Shown here in pieces: positions 35,169-43,894 of a stretch of DNA of 64,000 bases. The notes below the pieces were generated by a model, which did not search any database, was not told where the DNA came from, and saw only the letters and a program-made list of their open reading frames with translations. The stretch spans positions 2,046,001 through 2,110,000 of the forward strand of contig NZ_CP061170.1 of NCBI RefSeq assembly GCF_011751745.2, given 5' to 3'. A program made the position numbers and the translations under genes. Each line of letters begins with the position of its first letter. The stretch's first letter is position 1. Origin of the DNA: Paramicrobacterium fandaimingii (GTDB lineage Bacteria; Actinomycetota; Actinomycetes; Actinomycetales; Microbacteriaceae).

Positions 35169-36449
35169 ATGCCACTTCCCTGGACTCTGCACGGTGACGG
35201 CAAGAACGTCGATGCGCGAGATGTTGTCGGGCCCTCCGAACGACTCAGCTGGCCGAGAACCATCGGAATCGGCGCGCAGCACGTTGTCGCGATGTTCGGC
35301 GCGACGTTTCTCGTTCCCGTGCTCACCGGGTTCAGTCCGAGCACGACGCTCCTGTTCTCGGGAATCGGCACACTTCTCTTTCTGATCATCACCCAGAATC
35401 GCCTGCCCAGCTATCTCGGCTCCTCGTTTGCCTTCATCGCCCCCATCACCGCTGCCACCGCCGCACACAGCATGGGTGCAGCGCAGTTCGGGATCATCGC
35501 CGTCGGCCTGCTGCTGGCGATCGTCGGTGCCATTGTGCAGTGGGCAGGCTCGGGATGGATCGACGCGGTGATGCCTCCCGTCGTCGCCGGAGCGATCGTT
35601 GCGCTCATCGGGTTCAACCTGGGCCCTGAGGCCTGGAAGAACTACCAGCTTGCACCCGTGAGCGCGACGGTGACCCTTGCCGCCGTCGTTCTCTCCTCTG
35701 TGCTGTTCCGCGGAATTCTCGGTCGCCTTTCCATCTTCATCGGAGTGGTCGTCGGATACGTGTGCGCGACGCTCCGAGGCGAAGTCGATTTCTCGACCGT
35801 CGCGTCTGCACCGTGGTTTGGACTGCCCACACTCACGTTCCCCGCCAACCCCGTGGCGAACCCAGAGCTCTGGGGTCTGCTTCCCGCTTTCCTCCCCGTC
35901 GTACTCGTGCTTGTCGCCGAGAACGTCGGGCACATTCGCGGTGTCGCCCAGATGACGGACTCATCGGTGAATGCCCAGACCGGGCGTGGTCTGCTCGCTG
36001 ACGGGCTGGCCACGATGCTCGCTGGCGGTGGCGGAGGTTCCGCGACGACAACCTACGGTGAAAACATCGGGGTCATGGCTGCCACGCGCATCTATTCGAC
36101 CGCTGCCTACTGGGTTGCCGGCCTCTTCGCGATCGTGCTTTCGCTCTCCCCGAAATTCGGCGCCGTCATCGACACTATCCCTTCGGGGGTTCTCGGTGGC
36201 GTCACAACGGCGCTCTACGGCATGATCGGCATCATCGGCGTCAAGATCTGGATGGACAACAAGGTCGACTTCAGCAAGCCGGTGAACCAGTTCACCGCCG
36301 CAACGGCGCTCATCATTGGAATCGCCAACTTCATCTGGAGCGATGAGGCCACGGGAGTGACGTTCAACGGAATCGCATTCGGTACGATCGCGGCGATCGT
36401 GATCTACCACGTCATGACCTGGATCGGCCGGTGGAGAGGAACGAACTGA
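35169..36449 (+). CDS. uraA: Uracil/xanthine permease (UraA-type NCS2)
   Basis: A 426-residue nucleobase permease. LSWPRTIGIGAQHVVAMFGATFLVPVLTGFSPSTTLLFSGIGTLLFLIIT and SSFAFIAP form the first segments; VAENVGHIRGVAQMT and GGGGGSATTTYGENIGVMAATRIYS are the substrate-binding motifs of the uracil branch. I start at ATG 35169 (MPLPWTLHGDGK); an in-frame GTG at 35139 is the alternative and neither has a strong ribosome site. Faces away from the AzgA-type gene. Confidence 0.92.
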   Translation: MPLPWTLHGDGKNVDARDVVGPSERLSWPRTIGIGAQHVVAMFGATFLVPVLTGFSPSTTLLFSGIGTLLFLIITQNRLPSYLGSSFAFIAPITAATAAHSMGAAQFGIIAVGLLLAIVGAIVQWAGSGWIDAVMPPVVAGAIVALIGFNLGPEAWKNYQLAPVSATVTLAAVVLSSVLFRGILGRLSIFIGVVVGYVCATLRGEVDFSTVASAPWFGLPTLTFPANPVANPELWGLLPAFLPVVLVLVAENVGHIRGVAQMTDSSVNAQTGRGLLADGLATMLAGGGGGSATTTYGENIGVMAATRIYSTAAYWVAGLFAIVLSLSPKFGAVIDTIPSGVLGGVTTALYGMIGIIGVKIWMDNKVDFSKPVNQFTAATALIIGIANFIWSDEATGVTFNGIAFGTIAAIVIYHVMTWIGRWRGTN

Positions 36450-36468
36450 CCCTCTTCGCCGGGCGGGG

Positions 36469-36798
36469 TCAGTGAAAGAGCGGCACGATCAAATAGATTC
36501 CGTACAGCACGGCCGCAGCGCAGCCGACGAAGCATGCGTATGCGGCACTGCGAGCAGCCACACGCTGAGCGGGGCTGAGCGGGTTCTTCCGCGTTGCTTT
36601 CTCGACGCGCTTCTCTTCGCGCTGACGCTTCTTCTCGGACATCACTGTGATCGCATCGGTGAACTCCGCCGGTGCGACGAGAGGTGCCCGCCCGGCCGTG
36701 ACAAGCAGCCTGAGCCCAAGCGCGTAGAGCCCGACGACAACAACAGCGGCAGCAAGCGCCGAGACGAAGACGATGAGGAACGCGAGCCAGTCGATCAT
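36469..36798 (-). CDS. Two-helix membrane protein following the phosphate permease gene
   Basis: A 109-residue protein with a hydrophobic N-terminal helix (about 3-37), a basic, charged middle (SEKKRQREEKRVEKATRKN) and a second helix near the C terminus (about 83-107). It overlaps the phosphate permease stop by four bases, so it is translationally coupled to it. A role as small accessory subunit is possible but not supported by any motif. Confidence 0.65.
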   Translation of the reverse strand: MIDWLAFLIVFVSALAAAVVVVGLYALGLRLLVTAGRAPLVAPAEFTDAITVMSEKKRQREEKRVEKATRKNPLSPAQRVAARSAAYACFVGCAAAVLYGIYLIVPLFH

Positions 36799-37973
36799 TT
36801 CTTCGCCTTTCTCTTCCGGCCGGACTTCGAGATCTTCACGGCGGTACCTGAAGCGGCGATATCGGCGACGGCATTCGTGTGGTCGATCTTCTCGCGCCGC
36901 GACCAGAGGTAGATTCCGAGAACAATCACAACGCCGAGCACGGTGTCAATCAGGAGCCCTGCCGGGCCAATGCCTGCGAGAAGCGCCGCCGCCGCCCCGA
37001 CGATGGCAGCGGAGGGAAGCGTCAGCAGCCAGCCGATGGCAATACGACCCGCGGTTCCCCAGCGCACCTTCGCTCCACGACGGCCCAGCCCGGAGCCGAT
37101 GACCGAACCCGACGCCACCTGCGTTGTGGAAAGCGCGAAGCCAAGATGACTCGACGCAAGAATTGTCGCTGCCGTCGACGCTTCAGCGGCAAAGCCCTGT
37201 GCAGGCTTCACCTCGGTGAGCCCTGTTCCCAGCGTCTTGATGATGCGCCAGCCGCCAATGTAGGTTCCCAAGGCAATCGCAAGGGCACACACGAGAATCA
37301 CCCAGAACTGCGGGCCCGTTCCCGCGCCCTGTGAGCCGACAGCGATGAGAGTCAGCGTGATGATGCCCATCGTCTTCTGGGCGTCGTTTGTTCCGTGAGA
37401 GAGGGCAACGAGAGACGACGTAAAAATCTGGCCGAAGCGAAAGCCGCTTCGCCCATCGGCTTTTTTGTCGTACCGTCGCGTCATGGCGTAGGCCATGCGC
37501 GTGGCGACAAACGCGATGATGCCCGCGGTCAACGGCGCGATGAGCGCGGGCAGAATCACCTTCGACAGCATCACACCGAAGTCGACAGCGTGAATTCCGA
37601 CTCCGACGAGTGCCGCGCCGATAAGCCCTCCGAACAGCGCGTGCGATGAGCTCGAGGGAAGACCAAGAACCCACGTCAGCATGTTCCAGACAATGGCTCC
37701 GAGCAGACCTGCGAATATCAAAGCGGGAGTGATCAGAACCCCGGACTCACCCTCACGGATGATCCCACCTGAGATGGTGCGTGCCACCTCCGTCGACAAG
37801 AACGCTCCGACGAGGTTGAGGATGGCCGCGACGGTCACAGCCACCTTCGGCTTCATGGCACCCGTCGCAATCGGGGTGGCCATAGCGTTTGCCGTGTCGT
37901 GGAAGCCGTTCGTGAAGTCGAAGAACAACGCGAACGCGATAACGAGAATGACGACGAGGGAGGTTATTTCCAC
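36795..37973 (-). CDS. pit: Low-affinity inorganic phosphate transporter (PiT family)
   Basis: A 392-residue permease with about ten membrane segments. The duplicated PiT signatures are seen: FDFTNGFHDTANAMATPIATGAMKP near the N terminus and FTSSLVALSHGTNDAQKTMGIITL in the second half; GLPSSSSHALFGGLIGAAL is also conserved. The start is placed at GTG 37973 by family N termini (VEITSLVVILV); an open frame runs on upstream without family similarity. It imports metal-phosphate with protons. C terminus is short and basic. Confidence 0.92.
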   Translation of the reverse strand: MEITSLVVILVIAFALFFDFTNGFHDTANAMATPIATGAMKPKVAVTVAAILNLVGAFLSTEVARTISGGIIREGESGVLITPALIFAGLLGAIVWNMLTWVLGLPSSSSHALFGGLIGAALVGVGIHAVDFGVMLSKVILPALIAPLTAGIIAFVATRMAYAMTRRYDKKADGRSGFRFGQIFTSSLVALSHGTNDAQKTMGIITLTLIAVGSQGAGTGPQFWVILVCALAIALGTYIGGWRIIKTLGTGLTEVKPAQGFAAEASTAATILASSHLGFALSTTQVASGSVIGSGLGRRGAKVRWGTAGRIAIGWLLTLPSAAIVGAAAALLAGIGPAGLLIDTVLGVVIVLGIYLWSRREKIDHTNAVADIAASGTAVKISKSGRKRKAKK

Positions 37974-38122
37974 CAGTAGAGTCTCTGATTCGTAGCCGGT
38001 GCACGAACGTCGCTCCACGTCGGTAAACGCGGACGTCGGCTTGTGGACACCCACTGTTGAGGCGGGCGTAACCGAGTCTTGCACCCGCGTGCCGTGTCGG
38101 TCAACTCAGACCGCGCTCGAGA

Positions 38123-38962
38123 TCACATTTCCTCGTGCACCGTCGGATCGGCGTCGAACAGCCGCCCATCTGGCGTTCCGAGTGCCGAGATCGCGGCGAC
38201 CTCGTCCGCGTCGAGGGAGAACCCAAAGACGTCGCGGTTCTCCCGCTGCCTCTCGGAATTCGCCGACTTGGGAATGGGCACGATCCCGCGCTCGAGATGC
38301 CAGCGCAGCACAGCCTGGGCCGGAGTGACTCCGTGCGCGGCTGCGATGTCGACGATCACCTTCTCGTTGTACGGTGCGGCGCCTTTGCCCAGAGGGCTCC
38401 ATGCTTCGGTGACGATGTCGTGCTCCGCATGGAATTCGGTGAGAGATTCCTGCGGGAAGTACGGATGAACCTCCACCTGATTGACCGAGGGCAGCACACC
38501 GGTCTCGGCTGCGAGCCGAGTGAGATAGTCGATTGTGAAGTTCGAGACGCCGATTGATCGCACACGGCCGTCTTTCTGCAGATCGATCATCGCCTTCCAC
38601 GAGTCGACGTACTTGTCGACACTTGGATTCGGCCAGTGGATGAGATAGAGGTCGATGACGTCGACACCGAGCGAGCGGCGCGATGCTTCAAACGATTCAA
38701 GCGTTGCGTCGTAGCCGTGGTGACGGCCGGGGAGCTTCGTCGTTACGGTGATGTCTGAGCGATGCACGCTCGTCTCGGCGAGCGCGCGCCCGACGGCATC
38801 CTCGTTCTCGTAGTTGACGGCGGTGTCGAGCAGGCGATAGCCCGCATCGAGAGCAGAAAGCACCGCACTCGTCCCCTCATCACCGCGAAGCGGGTAGGTG
38901 CCGAAACCGATGGCGGGCAGCGATGTCTCATCCCGAAGTTGGCGCATAGTGTTCCCAGTCAT
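38123..38962 (-). CDS. Aldo/keto reductase (2,5-diketo-D-gluconate reductase-like)
   Basis: A 279-residue AKR with a complete catalytic tetrad: Asp and Tyr in LLDTAVNYENEDAVG, Lys in TVTTKLPG, His in YLIHWPNP. The C terminus has VPIPKSANSERQRENRDVFGF, the NADPH 2'-phosphate region. Size and motifs match the bacterial DkgA/B-like group, which reduces various aldehydes and ketones. The ATG at 38962 is immediately preceded by GGAGGA and has TACGGT 6 nt upstream; ATG 38947 is an alternative. Divergent from oligopeptidase B. Confidence 0.88.
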   Translation of the reverse strand: MTGNTMRQLRDETSLPAIGFGTYPLRGDEGTSAVLSALDAGYRLLDTAVNYENEDAVGRALAETSVHRSDITVTTKLPGRHHGYDATLESFEASRRSLGVDVIDLYLIHWPNPSVDKYVDSWKAMIDLQKDGRVRSIGVSNFTIDYLTRLAAETGVLPSVNQVEVHPYFPQESLTEFHAEHDIVTEAWSPLGKGAAPYNEKVIVDIAAAHGVTPAQAVLRWHLERGIVPIPKSANSERQRENRDVFGFSLDADEVAAISALGTPDGRLFDADPTVHEEM

Positions 38963-38968
38963 TCCTCC

Positions 38969-39015
38969 ACCGTAGACCGTCAGCCGAGCGATTCTCGACC
39001 GTGAGCGGCTAGCGT
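38969..39015. promoter_or_regulatory. Divergent leaderless-type -10 boxes (AKR and oligopeptidase B)
   Basis: TACGGT (38974-38969, minus) is 6 nt before the reductase ATG; TAGCGT (39010-39015, plus) is 6 nt before the oligopeptidase ATG. The oligopeptidase has no ribosome site, supporting leaderless initiation there. Confidence 0.45.
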
Positions 39016-39021
39016 TGATGC

Positions 39022-41136
39022 ATGACAGATGCACCTCGCGCCTCTCGCCGCGACCACGCGAGAACCCATCACGGCGACACCGTCAATGATCCCTATCATT
39101 GGCTGAGCGACAAAGAGCATCCGGATGTGCTCGACTATCTGAACCGTGAAAACGTCTTCGCCGAGTCTGAGACGACGCGGCTTGCCTCGCTGCGCACGAC
39201 CCTGTTCGAGGAGATCAAGGCGCACACCAAGGAGACCGATCTCTCGGTACCCGTGCGAGAGGGTGACTGGTGGTACTACTCGCGCACCTTCGCTGGCAAG
39301 CAGTACGCAAGCCACATGCGTGCCCCTGCCTCTGACTGGACTCCTCCGAACACGCAGACCGGCGACGTTGAGGGTGAGCAGATCGTTCTCGACGACAACT
39401 CCGAATCTGCGGGGCACGAGTTCTATCGCCTCGGCTCATTCGACATCACCCGAGATGGAAATCGGATGCTCTACGCCACAGACACGGTTGGAGACGAGCG
39501 CTACACGCTGCGCATCCGTGATCTGACCACGGGACGCGGCGGCAGCGACCACGTGCCTGGCACGTTCTCTGGGGCGGTCTTCTCCCCCGACGGCGAATGG
39601 GTTTTCTACACGACAGTCGACGATGCATGGCGGCCCGATACTGTATGGCGGCACCGCGTCGGAACCTCTGCAGACAACGACAAGCGCGTCTACCACGAGC
39701 CGGACGATCGATTCTGGGCCGGAGTCGGAGTGACCCGGAGCGGCCGCTACATCGTGATCGTGCTCGGCTCCAATGTGACGAGCGAGTGGCTGCTGATCGA
39801 TGCCGAGACTCCCAGCGGTGAGCCGCGGGTCGTCTGGCAGCGTGAAGAGGGCGTTGAGTATGACGTTGAGCACGCTGTCATCGGAGGTCATTCCACGCTG
39901 CTGGTTCTGCACAATCGGCACGCCGAGAACTTCGAGCTCGTCGCGATCGACGCTGATGCGCTGGGAGACCCGACGTCGGCAGTGACGGTTCTCGCCCACA
40001 GCGATGACGTTCGCTTGGAATCTGTCGAGGCTTTTCGCGATCGTCTCGCCATCGAGTACCGTGCCGGAGGGCTTGCCCGCATTGGAACGATTGAGCTCGA
40101 CGACGCATCGACGCTGACGAACATGACAATCGCACCCGTCGAGTTTGATGAGCCGTTGTACACAGTTGGCTTCGGGGGAAATCCCGAATGGGAGCAGCCA
40201 ACGCTTCGCCTGAGCTACACCTCATTTGTCACCCCGGGAACCGTCTATTCTCTGGAGCCGGCAACGGGAACGCTCACGCTCCTCAAGCAGCAGCCAGTAC
40301 TCGGCGACTTCGATCCGGCACAGTACGTGCAGTCGCGTGACTGGGCGACGGCACGCGATGGCTCACGCATGCCGATCTCACTCGTGCGGCGCCGCGACGC
40401 GGCATCCGGACCCGGCCCTGTTCTGCTCTACGGGTACGGATCGTACGAGGCGAGCATGGACCCCGGGTTCTCGATTGCACGCCTCTCTCTTCTGAACCGC
40501 GGAGTCACCTTCGCCATCGCGCACGTGCGCGGCGGCGGCGAGCTCGGACGCCGCTGGTACGAACAAGGCAAGCTGCTTCACAAAAAGAATTCGTTCACCG
40601 ATTTCGTCGACGGCGCCACACACCTCATCGATTCGGGGCTCACGACGCCCGATCAGCTCGTCGCCGAGGGCGGGAGCGCTGGCGGTCTGCTGATGGGCGC
40701 CGCGCTGAATCTGGCCCCCGAGCTTTTCGCCGGGGTTCACGCTGCAGTTCCCTTCGTCGACGCACTGACGACGATTCTCAACCCGGAGTTGCCGCTGACG
40801 GTGATCGAGTGGGACGAATGGGGCGACCCGCTGCACAACGCCGACGTCTACGCCTACATGAAGTCTTACTCGCCCTATGAGAATGTGCGCGACGACGTTG
40901 CGTACCCCCGCATCCTTGCGACAACGAGCCTCAATGACACCCGCGTCTTCTATGCGGAGCCGGCAAAGTGGGTGGCTCGACTGCGTGATGTGGGGGCTCC
41001 CGTGATTCTGCGCACCGAGATGCACGCCGGCCACGGCGGTGTAAGCGGACGCTATGCCGGCTGGCGAGAGCGGGCATGGGAGATGGCATGGATTCTCGAC
41101 GTGCTCGGCCGTGCAGATTCCAACCCGTCGGCCTGA
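39022..41136 (+). CDS. ptrB: S9 family serine peptidase, oligopeptidase B type
   Basis: A 704-residue cytosolic oligopeptidase with an N-terminal beta-propeller (about 70-410) and a C-terminal alpha/beta-hydrolase domain. The triad is Ser552 in AEGGSAGGLLMG, Asp639 in SLNDTRV and His671 in AGHGG. DPYHWLSDKEHPDVLDYLNREN at the N terminus and IAHVRGGGELGRRWYEQGKLLHKKNSFTDF are typical of protease II, which cuts after basic residues in short peptides. Starts at ATG 39022 without ribosome site; a TAGCGT box sits 6 nt upstream. Confidence 0.93.
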   Translation: MTDAPRASRRDHARTHHGDTVNDPYHWLSDKEHPDVLDYLNRENVFAESETTRLASLRTTLFEEIKAHTKETDLSVPVREGDWWYYSRTFAGKQYASHMRAPASDWTPPNTQTGDVEGEQIVLDDNSESAGHEFYRLGSFDITRDGNRMLYATDTVGDERYTLRIRDLTTGRGGSDHVPGTFSGAVFSPDGEWVFYTTVDDAWRPDTVWRHRVGTSADNDKRVYHEPDDRFWAGVGVTRSGRYIVIVLGSNVTSEWLLIDAETPSGEPRVVWQREEGVEYDVEHAVIGGHSTLLVLHNRHAENFELVAIDADALGDPTSAVTVLAHSDDVRLESVEAFRDRLAIEYRAGGLARIGTIELDDASTLTNMTIAPVEFDEPLYTVGFGGNPEWEQPTLRLSYTSFVTPGTVYSLEPATGTLTLLKQQPVLGDFDPAQYVQSRDWATARDGSRMPISLVRRRDAASGPGPVLLYGYGSYEASMDPGFSIARLSLLNRGVTFAIAHVRGGGELGRRWYEQGKLLHKKNSFTDFVDGATHLIDSGLTTPDQLVAEGGSAGGLLMGAALNLAPELFAGVHAAVPFVDALTTILNPELPLTVIEWDEWGDPLHNADVYAYMKSYSPYENVRDDVAYPRILATTSLNDTRVFYAEPAKWVARLRDVGAPVILRTEMHAGHGGVSGRYAGWRERAWEMAWILDVLGRADSNPSA

Positions 41137-41162
41137 ACAACGTGACACGCACGCACAACGAC

Positions 41163-41191
41163 GCGGGTCCCGGGCATTGCCCGGGACCCGC
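41163..41191. terminator. Bidirectional terminator between oligopeptidase B and pfkA
   Basis: Perfect 13-bp stem (GCGGGTCCCGGGC / GCCCGGGACCCGC) with an ATT loop, in the 70-bp gap between two convergent genes. No U-tract, as is common in high-GC genomes. Confidence 0.75.
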
Positions 41192-41206
41192 GCCACGTCG
41201 TGGGCG

Positions 41207-42235
41207 TCAGCCGAAGAGGATTGCTGCCTCGTCGTAGCGGTCCTGAGGGACTGTCTTGAGCCCCCCGAGCGCCTGCTCGAATGGCACGTTGACGACATCG
41301 GTGCCGTGGAGGGCAAGCATCGTGCCCCACTCACCGTTCATGACCGAATCGATGGCTGCCATGCCCAGCCGTGTTGCGAGCACGCGGTCGTAGGCGCTGG
41401 GAACACCGCCGCGCTGCAGGTGGCCGAGAACCGTGCCGCGGGACTCGATTCCGGTACGGGACTCGATCTCGGGTGCAAGCACGTCTGCGATGCCACCGAG
41501 GCGGGGTCTGTTGAACGCGTCAAGTCCCTTCTCGGAGTGCGCTGTCTCCATGGTGTCGAGGGTGAAGCCTTCGGAGACCACAACAACGGGTGCCCGACCT
41601 CGATCAGCGACCGATTGGACCCATTGCACAATCTGGTCCATTGATTGGGGGCGTTCCGGAATGAGAATCGCGTGGGCGCCAGCAGCCATTCCCGCGTGCA
41701 GGGCGATCCAGCCGACGTGTCGCCCCATAACCTCGACGACCATGCAGCGCTTGTGCGACTCGCCCGTCGTGCGAAGCCGATCAATGGCCTCCGTCGCGAT
41801 CTCAACCGCGGTGTCGAACCCGAATGAGTAGTCCGTGGCGTCGAGATCGTTGTCAATCGTCTTCGGAACTCCGACGATGTTGAGTCCGGCATCGGTGAGC
41901 CGCTTTGCCGCGGCGAGAGTGCCTTCGCCTCCGATGGCGATCAGAGCATCGACTCCGATGCGATCGAGTGTCGCCTGAACGTTCTCGGGCCCGCCATGCG
42001 GTCCTTCAAAAGGATTGGTGCGGCTTGTGCCGAGGATGGTGCCGCCCTGTTTGCTGAGGCCACGCACGCTGTGACGGTCGAGAGGCATCGTGAGGCCCTC
42101 GACGACTCCCTTCCAGCCGTCTCGAATTCCGACGAACTCCTGATTGTGGATTTTCGTGCCCTTGAGCACGGTGCCGCGGATCACCGCGTTCAGTCCTGGG
42201 CAGTCGCCGCCGCTGGTGAGTACGCCGATTCTCAT
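41207..42235 (-). CDS. pfkA: 6-phosphofructokinase
   Basis: A 342-residue PFK. Motifs: MRIGVLTSGGDCPGLNAVIR (phosphate loop), GGEGT at 102-106, PKTIDNDL around Lys125, MGRHVGWIALHAGMAAGA and LGHLQRGGVPSAYDR. Gly105 occupies the position that is Gly in ATP-dependent and Asp in PPi-dependent enzymes, so ATP is the predicted donor, although the Lys in PKTIDND is shared with PPi enzymes. This combination is usual in the actinobacterial PFK group. No obvious ribosome site at canonical distance (AGAGGA is 13 bases away). Divergent from the adenylating enzyme gene. Confidence 0.95.
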   Translation of the reverse strand: MRIGVLTSGGDCPGLNAVIRGTVLKGTKIHNQEFVGIRDGWKGVVEGLTMPLDRHSVRGLSKQGGTILGTSRTNPFEGPHGGPENVQATLDRIGVDALIAIGGEGTLAAAKRLTDAGLNIVGVPKTIDNDLDATDYSFGFDTAVEIATEAIDRLRTTGESHKRCMVVEVMGRHVGWIALHAGMAAGAHAILIPERPQSMDQIVQWVQSVADRGRAPVVVVSEGFTLDTMETAHSEKGLDAFNRPRLGGIADVLAPEIESRTGIESRGTVLGHLQRGGVPSAYDRVLATRLGMAAIDSVMNGEWGTMLALHGTDVVNVPFEQALGGLKTVPQDRYDEAAILFG

Positions 42236-42367
42236 GAAATAGTCTCGTTCCTCTTGATCGGGGGAATGTACAGGTTCAGCGCCGTTGCTTCACCACACGA
42301 CAATAGCGCTACTCACGCTCAGCTTAAACATCAACGGCAGAGCTCGGCACGCCAGGCACGGCCGAAC

Positions 42368-42373
42368 TAAGCT
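42368..42373 (+). promoter_or_regulatory. -10 box of the adenylating-enzyme/ketosynthase operon
   Basis: TAAGCT ends 6 nt before the ATG at 42380; no ribosome site intervenes. Predicted leaderless start. Confidence 0.45.
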
Positions 42374-42379
42374 CGAACC

Positions 42380-43894
42380 ATGCCGTTCACTCGCACCATA
42401 CTCACGGTCTCCGAATCCACTCCTGAGCGTCTCGCGCTTGCTGGCGACGGGGAACGCTATACATACGGACAGCTGCGTGATGCCTGCACTCTTGTGCGCA
42501 GCGGCACCGAAGAGCTGCTCGCAGGGTCGCAGAGCACGAGGCAGAAACGGGACGACGAGACCGAGGGCGTGCCGATCATTGCGGTATCGCTCTCCCGCGC
42601 TGTCGACAGCGCGCGATTCATCTGCGGCGCAAATGGATTCCGCGCCATTATCGCCGTGCTTGACCCGCTGTGGCCCCTCGCGCATCGCACGGAGATCATC
42701 AGGCGCGTCGACGCCGCACTCGTGATCACCGACGATTCGACGTTCGAGCAGAGCCTCGCCGCGCTCGACGGCTGGGAGGGCACGGCGATTTCACGTGAAC
42801 GATTCGACGCGCTTGCAGCATCCGCGCCCGTCTCGGCCGGGCCCGAGGTGCGCCCCCGAGACGAGCCCTTTCTGCTGCTCTTCACATCGGGAACGACGGA
42901 TCTGCCGAAGGGCTTCGTTCGCACACGCGAAAGCTGGGATCACAATGTTGCGATCAGCAGGGCCTATCTCGGTGCGGAAGACGGCTTCTCGACGATCGCG
43001 CCGGGACCCGTGTCGTATAGTCTCACGCTGTATTCCCTCGTTGAAGTCATGGCGACAGGCGGATCGCTCCACCTGCAGTCGGGCTTCGACGCCATCGCCG
43101 CCTCCCGCGCCATCGACAGCGAGAAGATCGAGCGATTCGTCGGTGTTCCTTCGATGCTGCTCGGCCTCGTGCGCGCGGCCGAGCACGCCGGGCTCTCGCT
43201 GACGTCGCTGCGCGAGGTGATCACGGGTGGCGCCAACCAGAGCGCGAAGATTCGGCAGACATTCGAGAAGGCCGCGCCCGACGCCCACCTGCGCAGCTAC
43301 TACGGAGCCTCAGAGATCGGGTTCATCGGGTACAGCGATTCCGACGACGGCACACGCCTTGTGCCGTTTGATGGCGTCGACGTCAGCGTGCGAGACGGCG
43401 ACACTCCCCTGGCAGAGGGAGAAATCGGCACGCTCTACATTCGCGTTGCCTCAGCCGTCGACGGTTACCTCGCGGCGACGAGCACCGAACGCATAACCGG
43501 CGATGACGGATGGTCGACTGTCTACGACCAGGCGTCCTTCTCACACGGTGTCATCGAACTCGCGGGCCGGGCCGACGATATCGCGGTTTCCGGAGGGCAC
43601 AAGGTGTCGCTCCCCCAGGTTGAGCGAGCCCTCGCGACGGTGCCCGGCTGCGAGATATGCTGCGCAGTCGCCCTTCCCGATGCCTCGCTCGGCTCGCTCA
43701 TCGCTGTGGCGATCGAGGGCGAGCAGATTCCCGCGAAGTCGGTGATGCAGCAGACACTCCGGCAGCTGCTCGCACCGCAGTTCGTTCCGCACCGCTACTA
43801 CCGAGTCGACGAACTGCCTCGCACAGCCGGTGGAAAGATTCGACGCACCGCCGTCGCGGATCTTCTCACCGACGGACGGGGCGAGCGCCGATGA
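42380..43894 (+). CDS. Acyl-adenylating enzyme (acyl-CoA/ACP synthetase family)
   Basis: A 504-residue ANL-superfamily protein. The P-loop-like motif LLFTSGTTDLPKGFV (about 168-182), ITGGANQSA, YYGASEIGFIGY, the hinge Asp region (IELAGRADDIAVSGGHKVSLPQVERAL) and the catalytic Lys in PRTAGGKIRR are intact, so it should adenylate a carboxylic acid and pass it to a thiol. The stop overlaps the start of a ketosynthase gene (ATGA), implying that the activated acid is the primer or substrate of that enzyme. Neither an acyl carrier protein nor a thioesterase is adjacent. Acid substrate unknown. Confidence 0.85.
   Translation: MPFTRTILTVSESTPERLALAGDGERYTYGQLRDACTLVRSGTEELLAGSQSTRQKRDDETEGVPIIAVSLSRAVDSARFICGANGFRAIIAVLDPLWPLAHRTEIIRRVDAALVITDDSTFEQSLAALDGWEGTAISRERFDALAASAPVSAGPEVRPRDEPFLLLFTSGTTDLPKGFVRTRESWDHNVAISRAYLGAEDGFSTIAPGPVSYSLTLYSLVEVMATGGSLHLQSGFDAIAASRAIDSEKIERFVGVPSMLLGLVRAAEHAGLSLTSLREVITGGANQSAKIRQTFEKAAPDAHLRSYYGASEIGFIGYSDSDDGTRLVPFDGVDVSVRDGDTPLAEGEIGTLYIRVASAVDGYLAATSTERITGDDGWSTVYDQASFSHGVIELAGRADDIAVSGGHKVSLPQVERALATVPGCEICCAVALPDASLGSLIAVAIEGEQIPAKSVMQQTLRQLLAPQFVPHRYYRVDELPRTAGGKIRRTAVADLLTDGRGERR

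Noticed and set aside
41207..42235. PPi-dependent phosphofructokinase
   Set aside because: The key position after GGE is Gly, not Asp, which predicts ATP use despite the Lys in PKTIDND.
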